DNA from: Deinandra increscens subsp. villosa | Lineage: Eukaryota > Streptophyta > Magnoliopsida > Asterales > Asteraceae | NCBI GenBank assembly: GCA_039602395.1 | Contig: JBCNJP010000012.1 | Location: forward strand, 21,580,396 to 21,644,395 | Direction: 5' to 3' | DNA: 64,000 nucleotides | Position numbers and translations under genes: made by a program | Notes under the pieces: generated by a model | Databases searched by the model: none | What the model was told of the DNA's origin: nothing | What the model saw: the letters and a program-made list of their open reading frames with translations, nothing else | Part shown: positions 1-10,335 of the stretch, piece after piece | Layout of the letters: each line of letters starts with the position of its first letter | How positions within the stretch are numbered: position 1 is the stretch's first letter

Positions 1-523
1 TATGGGCCTTCCCATGTTAGTTCGAGCTTGCCTGTGTTTTCTTGTCGGCTTGCTTCGTTACTTCTGAAAACAAAGTCTCCCATTCGGTATGTTTCTTCTT
101 TTACGCGTTGGTTGTAATAACTTTCGATTTGTTTCTTATACCAACCTTCATTGATTGCTGCCATGCCACGCCTTTCCTCTATGAGTGCCAAGTTCACCAA
201 AATTCTGATTCATTGGTAAGCTCGGATATGTTTTCTGTGCGGAAGGTCGACACTTCTATTTCAGCTGGGATGACTGCCTCTGAGCCGAACGTCAAGCTGT
301 AGGGTGTATGGCCATGGCTCGTGCGCTCTGTTGTGCGTATTGCCCATATGACGCTAGGCAGCTTGTTTAACCAGCGTTTTCCGTGGCTGCCCAATCGGGC
401 CTTGATTCTAGAAACGATGCTTCTGTTTGTCCGTTCTACTTGTCCGTTTCCCTGGGGGTGCGCCACAGATGTGAAGATTTGAGTGATTTGTAACTCCCTG
501 GCACAAGGACTTGAATGGTTTCT

Positions 524-598
524 CTGCAAAAGCATTGGTCAACTGTTTTGCTAGTTGTTATGTTTAAAATAATGTGGAGTGTATTGTTGCCTTGGTAC
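524..598 (-). other. second intron-like insert (75 bp) in integrase core
   Basis: The minus strand reads ...TTCGCAG then GTACCAAGG from 598 and ends CTTTTGCAG at 524. It separates NGRQFA from the expected EKPFKS continuation. Borders are GT...AG, and the length is close to the plant minimum intron. A one-base frameshift follows a few codons downstream. As with the first insert, a short direct repeat (TTYGCAG) lies at the borders. Confidence 0.45.
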
Positions 599-690
599 CT
601 GCGAATTGTCTACCATTTTCGGAGACAATTTTTCCTGGTTGGCAATAGCGAAACACTATTTGTTCCCCCACAAAGTTAATCACCTGCTTC

Positions 691-775
691 CTTGTAATTT
701 GGCTCATTGGTTAGCCTAGAGCGTATAAAGTTGTATTCAGGGATAAGGGCCTATGTGTGTTTGTAATGTATGGAC
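691..775 (-). other. intron-like 85-bp insert in integrase core
   Basis: On the minus strand the segment starts GTCCATACA at 775 and ends ATTACAAG at 691, so it has GT...AG borders. Removing exactly these 85 bases joins the flanking integrase codons in frame just after the ATIT strand and restores the expected helix beginning KQVINFV. Without removal the frame reaches a stop inside it. The flanks also show an imperfect direct repeat (AATCACAGG / AATTACAAGG), so an insertion with target duplication is the alternative. Confidence 0.5.
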
Positions 776-1256
776 CTGTGATTGTTGCGACAACTTTTAC
801 CTCGGGCCATTTAGTGAAGTAATCGACGACCACAATAAGAAACTTGATTCGCCCGGGCGCTTCTGGGAAAGGGCAGATGATATCGATCCCCCATTTGTAG
901 AATGGCCAGGGTGAAGTGACTGGGATCATGTTCCTTTTTGGCACTCGGGGTGTTAGTGCATGGACTTGGCAGCTTTGACATTTTCTCAGTTCTCGGTCGG
1001 TATCGACGTACATGGTCGGCCAGTAGTATCCCATTGTCATTAACCGAGTGACGATTGTCCTGGAGCCCGAGTGCGTGCCGCAGATGCCTTCATGTAGCTC
1101 TTGCATTACGTACGTGACTTCGCTGGGTGTCAAGCATCTGAGCAGCGGTTGAAGATATGACCTCTTGTATATTTGTTAGGAATTCTTTCAGGGGTGTTAT
1201 CTAGCTTGGTTCTACGGTTTTCTCGGCTTGTAGGATTTCTTCTTCGGTGTTGGTGG

Positions 1257-1596
1257 TGTTGATACATAGTCCTGATCGTCATGTGAAGTATCGATTACAA
1301 GATGGATCACACAAGATTGCTGAGGTCCGAACTCCCAGCGAACCTGGAGTTCGGACAGCTCCGAGCTTGTGGCCGAACCTGAGGTTCGGCCAGTCGTATT
1401 TCAGCTTGTATAAATAGTTGGTCTTGTGTTGTATTCAGTAACAGTCTAAGCTTCCGTGTTATACATTTTACTCTGTGTACTCTGTGGTCTCAGTGGTTAA
1501 TACAAAGCTCATTTGTATTTACTCTTTGTGTTACATCTCGTATTACTTTGATTTCATCACGATTAAGTAGAAGATCCGTACGCTCACGCACTTTTA
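1257..1596 (+). repeat. copia-1 5' LTR
   Basis: Starts TGTTGATACATAG and ends CGCACTTTTA. It is preceded by target copy GGTGG and followed by AG and the primer site. It contains two CCGAA/TTCGG palindromes and a TATA box (1409-1417). Confidence 0.95.
1325..1417 (+). promoter_or_regulatory. U3 promoter region: two TTCGG palindromes and TATA box
   Basis: Two hairpin-forming palindromes precede TATAAATAG (1409-1417). The first (1325-1356) pairs GTCCGAACTCC with GGAGTTCGGAC; the second (1371-1391) pairs GGCCGAACC with GGTTCGGCC around a 3-base loop. The same arrangement is repeated in the 3' LTR (7494-7525, 7540-7560, TATA 7578-7586), and similar palindromes occur in the LTRs of copia-2 and copia-3. 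Binding sites for a transcription factor are the simplest reading; this is inference. Confidence 0.6.
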
Positions 1597-1598
1597 AG

Positions 1599-1610
1599 TG
1601 GTATCAGAGC
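1599..1610 (+). promoter_or_regulatory. primer binding site, initiator tRNA-Met
   Basis: TGGTATCAGAGC is the standard plant PBS complementary to the 3' end of initiator tRNA-Met, two bases after the 5' LTR. Confidence 0.95.
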
Positions 1611-2099
1611 ATTTGGTTTGCTCTACTAGTCGGAAATCACTGTTTTTCGGAGTTTTGAGTTCAAATTCATGTTTTTGAGAAAATGAGTATCGTTTTTGAG
1701 TTCATTTGATCATCTCGAGTGTGCTTCTCATCATAGATTCATTCCTAATTCATTTCTATCGAGTTTACTTGAATTCCTGTCGAAAATTCCATCGAAAAAC
1801 ACTGAAAATCGAGAAAATGGCGTCGAGTGAAATCTGTCTCGTTTGAGATTCGGACTCGTTCGGTCTAACCGCTTCGAACTCTAGGTTCGGACGGAGTTCG
1901 GTGAGCATTCGGTGTGTCTTTGAGTTCGGTGAGAGATCGGTCAACGTTCGGACAACGTTCGGTCTTTGTTACTCCGAAGGTCAGGTTCGGTGAGAGCTCA
2001 GCGAGTTTGCGTTTCGGACTAGGTTCGGACTAGGATCGGTGAACGTTCGGAGGAGGTTCGGACGAAGTTCGGTGTGAACATTGTTCAGTTTTTTCGAAA
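1611..2099 (+). promoter_or_regulatory. copia-1 leader with dense TTCGG array
   Basis: The untranslated leader lies between the primer site and the gag ATG at 2100. From about 1848 to 2073 it contains 14 copies of TTCGG on the plus strand, most as GTTCGG with GGTTCGGAC or AGTTCGGTG contexts, with varying spacing. The copia-2 leader has about the same number. Packaging or dimerisation signals are usual in this place, but a role for TTCGG is only inference. Confidence 0.6.
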
Positions 2100-5000
2100 A
2101 TGTCCGATTTTCAAGCGTTCGCAGCTATTCAAAATTCAGTTCAAGCAACGATGCAAACAATGATGAATTATGACAATGAAATCGGAACAAGTCAGAAAGT
2201 TCCCAAATTACTTAAATTGGAAGATTATCATAGTTGGGTTAAACGGTTTGAAGCATTTGTCGATACAAATGACATTGATATGTGGTTAGCGTTCACTGAG
2301 CAATATGTTTATCCTAAAGATGAAACTGGTGAACCTATTCTTCAAAGGAAAATGTCGTCTGAACAAAAGAAAGCTTATCAAGCTGAGAAAAAGGCGTATG
2401 GTACGTTAACGATGGCATTGCCTAAAGAGTTACTTCATCAATTTGCTGGTAACTACACTTCCAAAAGTTTATGGGATGCATTGGAAAAATGATGTGAAGG
2501 CAATGATCAGTACAAGAAAAGTCGCCAAAAGGTTTTGAAGAAAGAGTTTGATAGTTTTAAGCATTATCAGCATGAAACGATTCCCAATCTAATTGCAAGA
2601 TTCGCTCATCTGATGAGTGAAATGCGTTTGGTGAATCTTACTAAAGAAGAGGTTGATATGAAAGAAAAGATTTTGGAGGCATTGCCTGAAAAATGGGAAA
2701 ATTATGTAATGATGATTACTCATGATAAAGATTTTTCTAGATTGTCTTTCAATGACTTGGTTCAAAGACTTCAGGCTCGAGATATGGAATTAATGGTGAA
2801 TAAATCACTTCCTACACAAATTCAGAATCCTGCAGTGTATCATGGTGAAAATGACTCTACAATGAATGCTGTGAAGTCTAATATTCTTAGTCCTGCTCCT
2901 CCTACAGCATTTAAAGATGAAACTGGTGAACCTATTCTTCAAAGGAAAATGTCGTCTGAACAAAAGAAAGCTTATCAAGCTGAGAAAAAGGCGTATGGTA
3001 CGTTAACGATGGCATTGCCTAAAGAGTTACTTCATCAATTTGCTGGTAACTACACTTCCAAAAGTTTATGGGATGCATTGGAAAAATGATGTGAAGGCAA
3101 TGATCAGTACAAGAAAAGTCGCCAAAAGGTTTTGAAGAAAGAGTTTGATAGTTTTAAGCATTATCAGCATGAAACGATTCCCAATCTAATTGCAAGATTC
3201 GCTCATCTGATGAGTGAAATGCGTTTGGTGAATCTTACTAAAGAAGAGGTTGATATGAAAGAAAAGATTTTGGAGGCATTGCCTGAAAAATGGGAAAATT
3301 ATGTAATGATGATTACTCATGATAAAGATTTTTCTAGATTGTCTTTCAATGACTTGGTTCAAAGACTTCAGGCTCGAGATATGGAATTAATGGTGAATAA
3401 ATCACTTCCTACACAAATTCAGAATCCTGCAGTGTATCATGGTGAAAATGACTCTACAATGAATGCTGTGAAGTCTAATATTCTTAGTCCTGCTCCTCCT
3501 ACAGCATTTCTAGCAGGTAAATCTGAAATTCCAAGTTGTTCTTATGCTGGTTGTACTGTGTCATTTCCAAGTTCTTCGACTCAAAATGCATTGTCTGTTC
3601 AAACCGTCGATGATTATAATGCATTGATGTCTGCATTAGTATCTTCATACTTTGGTGTTATCACTGGTTCTGTGAGTAATGCTGAGTTAGCAAATGAAGA
3701 TTATGATCAGATTGATTATGATTATTTGGAGGAAATGGATCTCAATTGGCAATATGCTATGTTGGTTCGTCGAACAAAGAAGTTTTTTAATAGAACTGGC
3801 AAGAAGAGACTTAATCAGGAAGGAAAGATTGGATTGGACAAATCTAAGGTGAAATGTTATAAGTGTTCAGTTTATGGTCACTTTGCTCGAGAATGTCTAA
3901 GTTCTACAGAAAGTAAATTGAAGACTGGTCAACATGCACATTTAGTTTTTCATCCATCAAATGAAGCTGAGAGGGTTGAAACGAAATCTGCTACTCTTGT
4001 TCATGATTGGACCAATAATTTTCCACATTCAAGTGAATTTGCATGGAATGCAGATACTGAAGCTAAGAAGAATCATACTCCAATTTCAATTGCTTTAACT
4101 GTTCGTCATGATGATAATGATAGTCTTCTGACTGATTCTGATTCTTATTCAAGTGCATCTTTGGTTCACGAAGATCAACCTAACGTTTCTGATAGTTCAA
4201 AGGTTACAGAATTTAACTGTTTTAAATGTGAAAAATTGATCTAGGAGATTGCAAGTTTTGAACAAAGTCATCAAATTTCAACTGAAGAAATTGTGGTGTT
4301 AAAGAAAGAATTGGAGGATTTTCAAAAGAAATATTATGAGTTGGTTCATATTCATGAAGATGTTTTAAAGGAAAAAGTTCAATTGGTTGAAGATTGTGAG
4401 AAAGCCAAAGCTGAAGCATTAGATGCCGCGCAAGACTTTGAGAACTTATTTGAGAAAAGTTATCCGGTTCAGCAAAAATATGAAGAAGCTACGGTTCTTA
4501 TTGCTAAAACTGATGTTACTGTTGAGAAGCTTCAAAATAAGATTTCTATGCTTCAAGATGAGAATGTTCTGTATAGAGACAAGAATGAAGTATTAACTAA
4601 AGATGTTGAGATATATAAACAAAAGAGAGAGAGTGTTCTTCAAGAACTGTTTGCAGAGTGTGAGATCAGAAAGTTACAGACTTATGAATATGATGATCTC
4701 AATGCAAAGTTCATCAAGTCACAACAAGAGGTGTTTGATGGTCAACAGAAAATTAATGACTTGAAACTGGAGATTTTGGAGTTGAAACGGCAAGTTAAGA
4801 ATTGCAATTTGTCACCAACATTGCTTAACTTCTTATACAAGCAGGATCAGCGTTCTGAAAGTACTAAAAAGGATGATGTTCACTTGGTTCCTCAACCAGT
4901 GGATTTAATTGAAGTTACTGCTGCTCAGATTGATCCAAAAGATGTCTTGCATGATTATTCCAAGTTTGCCACTCTCTCCAAGAAGAACAAGTCTAAGTCT

Positions 5001-5813
5001 AAAAGGAAGGAGAAACCTTTGGGTGAAGCTCCCAAGTTTGTTTCAAAGTCTGTATTACTGGAAAATGAGACGGTGTTTGATAAGGTTGTTTCAAGTTCTT
5101 CATCTGCAACCGAAGAGGAAACCGTTTTGATTGAAAAGAACAAGCTGAAGGATATCAAAGCCAAATTTACTAGTGAAGCTAAGTCAAGAAGTGCTTCAGG
5201 TTCTTCTTTAATTTCTTCAAAGGTTTCAGGTTCCAAGCACAAAGGTTTGGGTTTTGTTATGAAGGAAGTTCCAGATGTTGCAAAGACACCAGTGAAAGCT
5301 GACAAGGTTGTTAAAGTTAAAGTTACACCGAAATTACCATCTTCGAAGGAATTTACTTATTATTCTGGAAGATCATCATCTTCAAGGAGTCCATCTTCTA
5401 GGTATGATTCTTCTGATGGTTTCTTTGATACCTTTCATTCTGAACATTCATCTGATTATCAAAAATCAAAACAATTTTCAAACAATTTTAGAGAAAGACT
5501 TTGTTATGTATGTCGTCAACCAGGACATCTAGCTACTGATTGTCCGACGACTGCATATATCCACAAAACTGCAAAATATGTGGATAACAAAGGTCAGATT
5601 TTTGATGACCCATGGTCTCCAAAGCTTAAATCAACTCGTAAATCGTCTTGGTCTAAATCAAGTACGTCGGTTGAATCTGATTCCGGTTCTGATAAAAAAT
5701 TACAACTTTTACAAATCTGGAAACCAAAAGTTGTTTCCAAGGCCAAACAGGACTTTGTGGAAGACACCGGGCGACCCGACGATATTGAATCGGGTCGATC
5801 CAAGCACAACTAA
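2100..5813 (+). pseudogene. copia-1 gag-like protein, one long frame with three in-frame stops
   Basis: The whole interval is one reading frame interrupted only by TGA at 2490, TGA at 3087 and TAG at 4242. The first part is a copia-type gag: N-terminal MSDFQAFAAIQ, PKLLKLEDYHSWVKRFEAF and LPEKWENYVMM. A first zinc knuckle, CYKCSVYGHFAREC, lies near 3855-3896. After the TAG comes a long predicted coiled coil (about 4290-4800, rich in E, K, L), then a Ser/Lys-rich stretch and a second knuckle, CYVCRQPGHLATDC, near 5503-5544. Gag would form the virus-like particle and bind RNA. The first and second TGA are copies of the same mutation (see the 597-bp duplication). A gag with two distant knuckles and a coiled coil is unusual. 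No pol follows. Confidence 0.88.
2315..3508 (+). repeat. in-frame tandem duplication of 597 bp in gag
   Basis: Bases 2315-2911 are repeated at 2912-3508 with no difference that I could see. The unit is 597 bp, exactly 199 codons, so the frame is kept. Each copy carries the same TGA (2490, 3087), so the nonsense change came before the duplication. An assembly artefact cannot be excluded. Confidence 0.92.
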
Positions 5814-7411
5814 TTGTTTTATTTGGTGTCCAGCAGGTGTTTCAGGAAGACCTTTGGTGATTGAAAAATTGCTGATTGTGAAATATCTGTTATAATTATA
5901 TTGAATTTCAAATTCACTTTTGTTTTCAAAAGGCTAAACTGCTAGTATTCGTGTTGATTGATCATTTTTTTCTTGTTTTTCACTTCGTCTCATTCTGAGG
6001 GGGAGTTTGTTTTTGCAAAAATACAAAAATAGTGTGTTGTTTTTCAAATCGTAAAAATGAAAATCTATAAATAGCGTTGTCATTTTTAGGGGGAGAAATT
6101 TGGAAAAGCCAAAAAACAATGAAAAATGCAAAAATCCAAAAACATTGAAAAATGAGAAATTGTATCCGACATGTTTGGGAAATGATGGTACATTGGCTGA
6201 CATTGTCTGACTCATGGATAAAGTAGATGAACAAGCCATAAGATCATTTGATCGATGTGTAAGGTAGGCTCGACAAATCAGTTTGTATACAAATGTGATA
6301 TACACTAAATCTGATGCTTGACCTAGTGGATAACATCTTGATGCATATCTCATGATATATCAAGAAAAAGATATGTGAAAAATAAAATAAGAAGTCACTG
6401 TGTATACATGTGTTCATTTTGCAAAGATTTAAACTTGTTTGATTTTCTTTATTTTGTCAAATGATCGGACTTTCTCTGCGTGTCGAAAGACCGACCTGAT
6501 TGTTGTTCGTTTGACGTTCTGCTTTATTTTATTTGGTGTTTCGTATAACTCATCGGACTTTCTCTGCGTGTACGGGAGTACCGACCTCATTGTTGTTGAG
6601 TTATACAATTTCAACTTGTTTTATTTTCTTATTTTGTTAAATTCGAGGCCTTATCTGCGTATCGAAAGATCGACCTTAAGGTAGACGATTTAACGTTCTT
6701 ATTTCTTTTTGCATGGAACACAGTTGACTATATTATGGTTACAATCATTATGTGATTAAAATCACAAGTGAAATCACAAATTGTGATAAGCAAAGCATAT
6801 CTGAGTATGTCTGATAGTGTAGGGTACACTGGTCAATGCAAACTTAATCAATACCTTAACATATCCAAATGTTATGAGTATGATTTTGCCAGAGTTTAAA
6901 GTTGGACAAATTATATCTGCAATCGGCATGGCTTATGTGCTTCAATAATTGAAATTGAAATGTAGTTCAGCATGTTATGACCGATATGATTCCAAGTTGT
7001 GATCTTTCTCACAAAAGACAAAAATAGTGTTTAATTCTGTAATGTCTTTATTTTTTTTATTAGAAAATACCAAAAAGATTTTAGATGTGTTTTGATATAA
7101 AGTTTCGAAAATCCAAAACGATTTTGTTTCTGATTTTTTTTCGATTGATCAACACGAAATACGAAATCATTTTTAAAATCAAAATATCTTGGAGTCTCGA
7201 AGAGACATTTTGCACCAAGATTATTTATGTTGGCAGGTTTCTAAGTGGGAAGAGAACATCACAACTTCAAGTCTTCTGAAGTTTGTTGATAAAGAGATTT
7301 ACACACGATGCAATATCAAGTATTCAAGATAAAGCTCATCGTCAAGATCGAGGAAGAGTTTGATTGAAGATACATGATACAAGTTTGAATAGAGAAGATG
7401 ATACTGCACAT
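5814..7411 (+). other. copia-1 3' non-coding region
   Basis: No coding domain of pol is visible in these 1.6 kb. The region contains several gggggagt-like purine runs, the three-hairpin module (6456-6694), and AT-rich sequence that is also present in inverted orientation in copia-2. It probably replaces the lost pol region. Confidence 0.6.
6456..6694 (+). other. three tandem hairpin modules with changing stems and constant loop motif
   Basis: Three modules of about 60 nt (6456-6515, 6543-6606, 6636-6694) each end in complementary arms. Arms are GTCAAATGA/TCGTTTGAC, GTATAACTCA/TGAGTTATAC, and GTTAAATTCG/CGATTTAAC. The arm sequences differ between modules but pairing is kept. The interior is similar: TCGGACTTTC, the loop core TCTGCGTRT, and (C/T)CGACCT. 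In copia-2 the first module's arm is GTCAAACGA, turning a G-U pair into a G-C pair. This looks like a structured RNA element in the transcript 3' part. Confidence 0.6.
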
Positions 7412-7425
7412 GCCGAGGGGGAGTT
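7412..7425 (+). promoter_or_regulatory. copia-1 polypurine tract
   Basis: GCCGAGGGGGAGTT ends right before the 3' LTR, the usual place for plus-strand priming. Confidence 0.85.
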
Positions 7426-7766
7426 TGTTGATACATAGTCCTGATCGTCATGTGAAGTATCGATTACAAGATGGATCACACAAGATTGCTGAGGTCCGAA
7501 CTCCCAGCGAACCTGGAGTTCGGACAGCTCCGAGCTTGTGGCCGAACCTGAGGTTCGGCCAGTCGTATTTCAGCTTGTATAAATAGTTGTGTCTTGTGTT
7601 GTATTCAGTAACAGTCTAAGCTTCCGTGTTATACATTTTACTCTGTGTACTCTGTGGTCACAGTGGTTAATACAAAGCTCATTTGTATTTACTCTTTGTG
7701 TTACATCTCGTATTACTTTGATTTCATCACGATTAAGTAGAAGATCCGTACGCTCACGCACTTTTA
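7426..7766 (+). repeat. copia-1 3' LTR
   Basis: A 341-bp copy of the 5' LTR. Differences seen include GTTGTGTC for GTTGGTC after the TATA box and TGGTCAC for TGGTCTC. It is followed by target copy GGTGG at 7767-7771. Confidence 0.95.
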
Positions 7767-7771
7767 GGTGG

Positions 7772-8623
7772 GTTTGTGTATTATCTCCACTGGCACTTGC
7801 TTGGTTAAGTGTGCGAATGCTAGTGAGGCGAGCTTACTCAGGCATCAGCTTTTTTGTTCTGGCTTCTCGGAATCTGCTGGATTTGGAACTCCAAGATCTG
7901 TTTAGCGAGTGACTTGACCTTGTCGGCGTACGGTTGCAGTACCTCTCCTCGGGTTTCAAATTCGCTGTTTACCTGATTTGTCACGAGCAGCGAATCAACT
8001 TTTACCGAAAGTTTTTTGACACCCATCCGGAGTGCTAATCTCAGGTCGGCAAGTAATGCCTCGTATTATGCCTCATTGTTAGTACTTGGAAAATTTAGTT
8101 GGATCGTGTAACTTACCTCGATGCCGTTTGGATCGATAAGCACTAACCGCGCACCTGACCATTCATTGTTTCGTGCTCCATAGGTGTAAAGTGTCCAAAC
8201 GTCCGGGCTAGTGGCGGGCGGTGGGGGTAGCTCGACTGTTACTGGTTGATGTGGCACAGTAGCTAGAGCTTGTGTGTTGTCATCGTTTCATGTCTGTGAC
8301 TCGGTGATGAAGTCAGCCAGTACTTGCCCTTTGATCACTGTACTCGGTTTGAATTGCAAGTCATGTTCGCCCAGTTCGATGGCCCATTTTGCAAACTTGC
8401 CGGACGTTTCCTGTCTATGTATGATTTCACGTAGTGGAAAATTTGTTAGCACCGTAATTTTATATGCTTGAAAGTATCGGCGTAGACGCCTGGAAGTATG
8501 TATAAGTGCAAGCAACAATTGCTCAAGTTTAGAGTACCTGGTCTCCGGGTCTTTCATTGCTCTGTGCAGAGGACTGAGCTGGTTGCTTCTTTCCCGACCG
8601 AAGGTACAAGACGACCTCTTCAT
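7772..8623 (-). pseudogene. gypsy RNase H plus second (archaeal-type) RNase H
   Basis: These domains degrade the RNA strand during reverse transcription. The first RNase H remnant (about 8623-8288) reads ETRYSKLEQLLLALIHTSRR and REIIHRQETSGKFAKWAIEL. The second, typical of Tat elements, starts near 8205 with WTLYTYGARNNEWSGARLVL, where the family has a DGA (the catalytic Asp is changed to Tyr), and continues with EVSYTIQLNFPSTNNEA and, after a stop, KVDSLLVTNQVNSEF and RSQNKKADA. Frameshifts and lost acidic residues make it inactive. Copia-1 is inserted just downstream. Confidence 0.85.
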
Positions 8624-9186
8624 CGGCTTCTGGTGCTGTTAGGGAAGCTAGACTGGCGAGGTGTGTCTTTAAGTCGACGAAAGCTCGGTCCGCTTCCTCT
8701 GTCCACAGGAATTGCTTGGTCGTTGTGACTTGTTTCAATGTTTTGAAGAAGGGTAAGGACTTCTCTACCAGTTTTGAAATGAATCTGTGTAGGGCCGCTA
8801 AGCGACCATTCAAGCATTGTAATTCCTGGAGACTTTGTGGGGCTTTCATTTGGGTAATTGCTTGGACCTTTTCTGGATTTGCCAGGATGTCCTTGTCTGT
8901 TACCCAGTGCCCGAGAAATTTGCATGTCTTCATGCCGAAAGAGCATTTTGCTGGGTTTAGCTTCATGTTAACCTTACACAGTTGTGCGAATGTTTTTTCG
9001 ACATAGGCAATCATCCCTTCCTCTTCTCGGCTTTTTATCACTATGTCATCGACGTAGGCTTCCACGTTCTTCCCAATTCGGTTTTCGAAGGCCTTATCGA
9101 TTAGACGCTGATATGTGGCTCCTGCATTCTTGAGGCCGAAAGGCATTTTCCTATAGCAGAAAATCCCTTTGTCTGTGTGAAAAGCA
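8624..9186 (-). pseudogene. gypsy reverse transcriptase, palm to connection (C-terminal half)
   Basis: The minus strand carries FHTDKGIFCYRKMPFGLKNA, then the catalytic motif VDDIV within NVEAYVDDIVIKS, then CSFGMKTCKFLGHWV and a connection region up to about 8624. Both Asp residues of the active site are present. The N-terminal half lies at 12867-13484; copia-2 splits the protein between DEDKTAL and FHTDKG. Confidence 0.92.
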
Positions 9187-9534
9187 TGAAAATGCGTGAG
9201 CATCGAATCGTCTACTCGATCTAGCTAATCGGACATCGAAACGTAATTAACCGATTGTTTATTGATCAAACGAGAACAATTACAATCAGTAAACACTTAG
9301 AATCAGACACAGAGAATACACACTCAGAAACACACACTTAAGAGATCTCGCACGCTCCGAACTACTAAACACAAAGACCAAACTACTATTTATACCCGAC
9401 TGGCCGAACTCCCTCCGAACCCCAGGTTCGGCCGGTCCGAACTTCAGGTTCGGACCTAGTTCGGCCAACCCTATATTGGCTTGAACTTGGTCTTCATTTG
9501 ATACTTCACACGACGCACATTTCATGCATCAACA
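9187..9534 (-). repeat. copia-2 3' LTR
   Basis: In plus orientation it runs from TGAAAATGCGTGAGC to CATGCATCAACA. It contains TTCGG/CCGAA palindromes like those of copia-1. The flanking CTCCCC on the right is the complement of the purine tract. Confidence 0.95.
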
Positions 9535-10335
9535 AACTCCCCCTCGTCGTGTGCAGTATCCTCCTCTAATTTCTTCAATCATCATCAAAACTGTATCTTC
9601 AATCAAGCTCCCCCTCAAGTTAAAATCTCGTTCGTCCAATGAGATGAATCTTCGAACAAACTCCTCCTCAACTCGATCGTAGCTCAGACTTGAATACTAG
9701 ATGACATTCAGTATATCTCTGGTCGTTTATCAACAGCTTCAGAAGACTTGAAGTTGTGATAGCTTGCACGACTGTATCCTGCATCAGAACTTAAATATTC
9801 TTGGCGCAAAACGTCTCTTCGAGACTCCAAGATAAGCTTTTGAAAATTGATTTTATATCACGTGTTGATCAGATCGAAAATAAAGCAGAAACAAAATCTT
9901 TTTGGCTTTTTGAAAGTTTATATCAAAACACACCTAAAATCTTTTTTGATCTTTTCTAAAATGAAATGAAATTGCAATACAGAATCAGACACTATTTTTG
10001 GTATGAGAAAGATCACTATACGGGATCATATTGATCATAACGCACTGAACTACACTTTAATTTCAATTAATTGAAGCACACAAGTCATGTCGATTGCTGG
10101 TATAATTTGTCCATCTTAAGCTCAGACAGAATCATACTCATAACATCTGGATATGTTAAGGTATTGATTAGATTTGCTTTGACCAGTGTACCCCACACTA
10201 TCAGACATATTCAGACATTTTCTGTTTTTTTTTTTCTTTCTTTTTCTTTTGTGTGATTGCATTTGTGAAATTTCACAACGCATAATATTTTTCATGATAC
10301 AGTCAACTGTGTTCCATGCAAAAAGAAATAAGAAC

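Larger units (their letters stand above)
1..1251 (-). pseudogene. gypsy integrase (zinc-binding, catalytic core, C-terminal part)
   Basis: Integrase would insert the element's cDNA into the host chromosome. The minus strand from about 1133 carries the H-H-C-C zinc domain (ends in KCQSC), then the core with the first catalytic Asp in WGIDIICPFPEA, the third catalytic Glu in GNGQVERTNRS (near 440) and, down to base 1, a C-terminal part with YYNQRVK and GDFVFRSNEASR. The position of the second catalytic Asp reads SENGRQF, so Asp is replaced by Glu. The frame is broken by two short GT-AG-bounded inserts (691-775 and 524-598) and by further frameshifts. Upstream it is cut by copia-1. Confidence 0.88.
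1257..7766 (+). mobile_element. copia-1: non-autonomous gag-only LTR retrotransposon
   Basis: The 6510-bp element has near-identical LTRs (1257-1596 and 7426-7766), an initiator-Met primer site, a purine tract before the 3' LTR, and a 5-bp target duplication GGTGG at 1252-1256 and 7767-7771. The internal region holds one long gag-like frame with two CCHC knuckles, but no protease, integrase, reverse transcriptase or RNase H is visible, so it would need enzymes from a relative. The gag is of the copia UBN2/Retrotran_gag_2 type. The two LTRs differ at only a few positions, which implies a young insertion. It sits in the gypsy element between second RNase H and integrase. Confidence 0.95.

Noticed and set aside
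6439..6684. 81-codon frame over the three hairpins (156 codons in copia-2)
   Set aside because: Frame is not kept between the two copies after the third module, and the conserved feature is base pairing, not protein.
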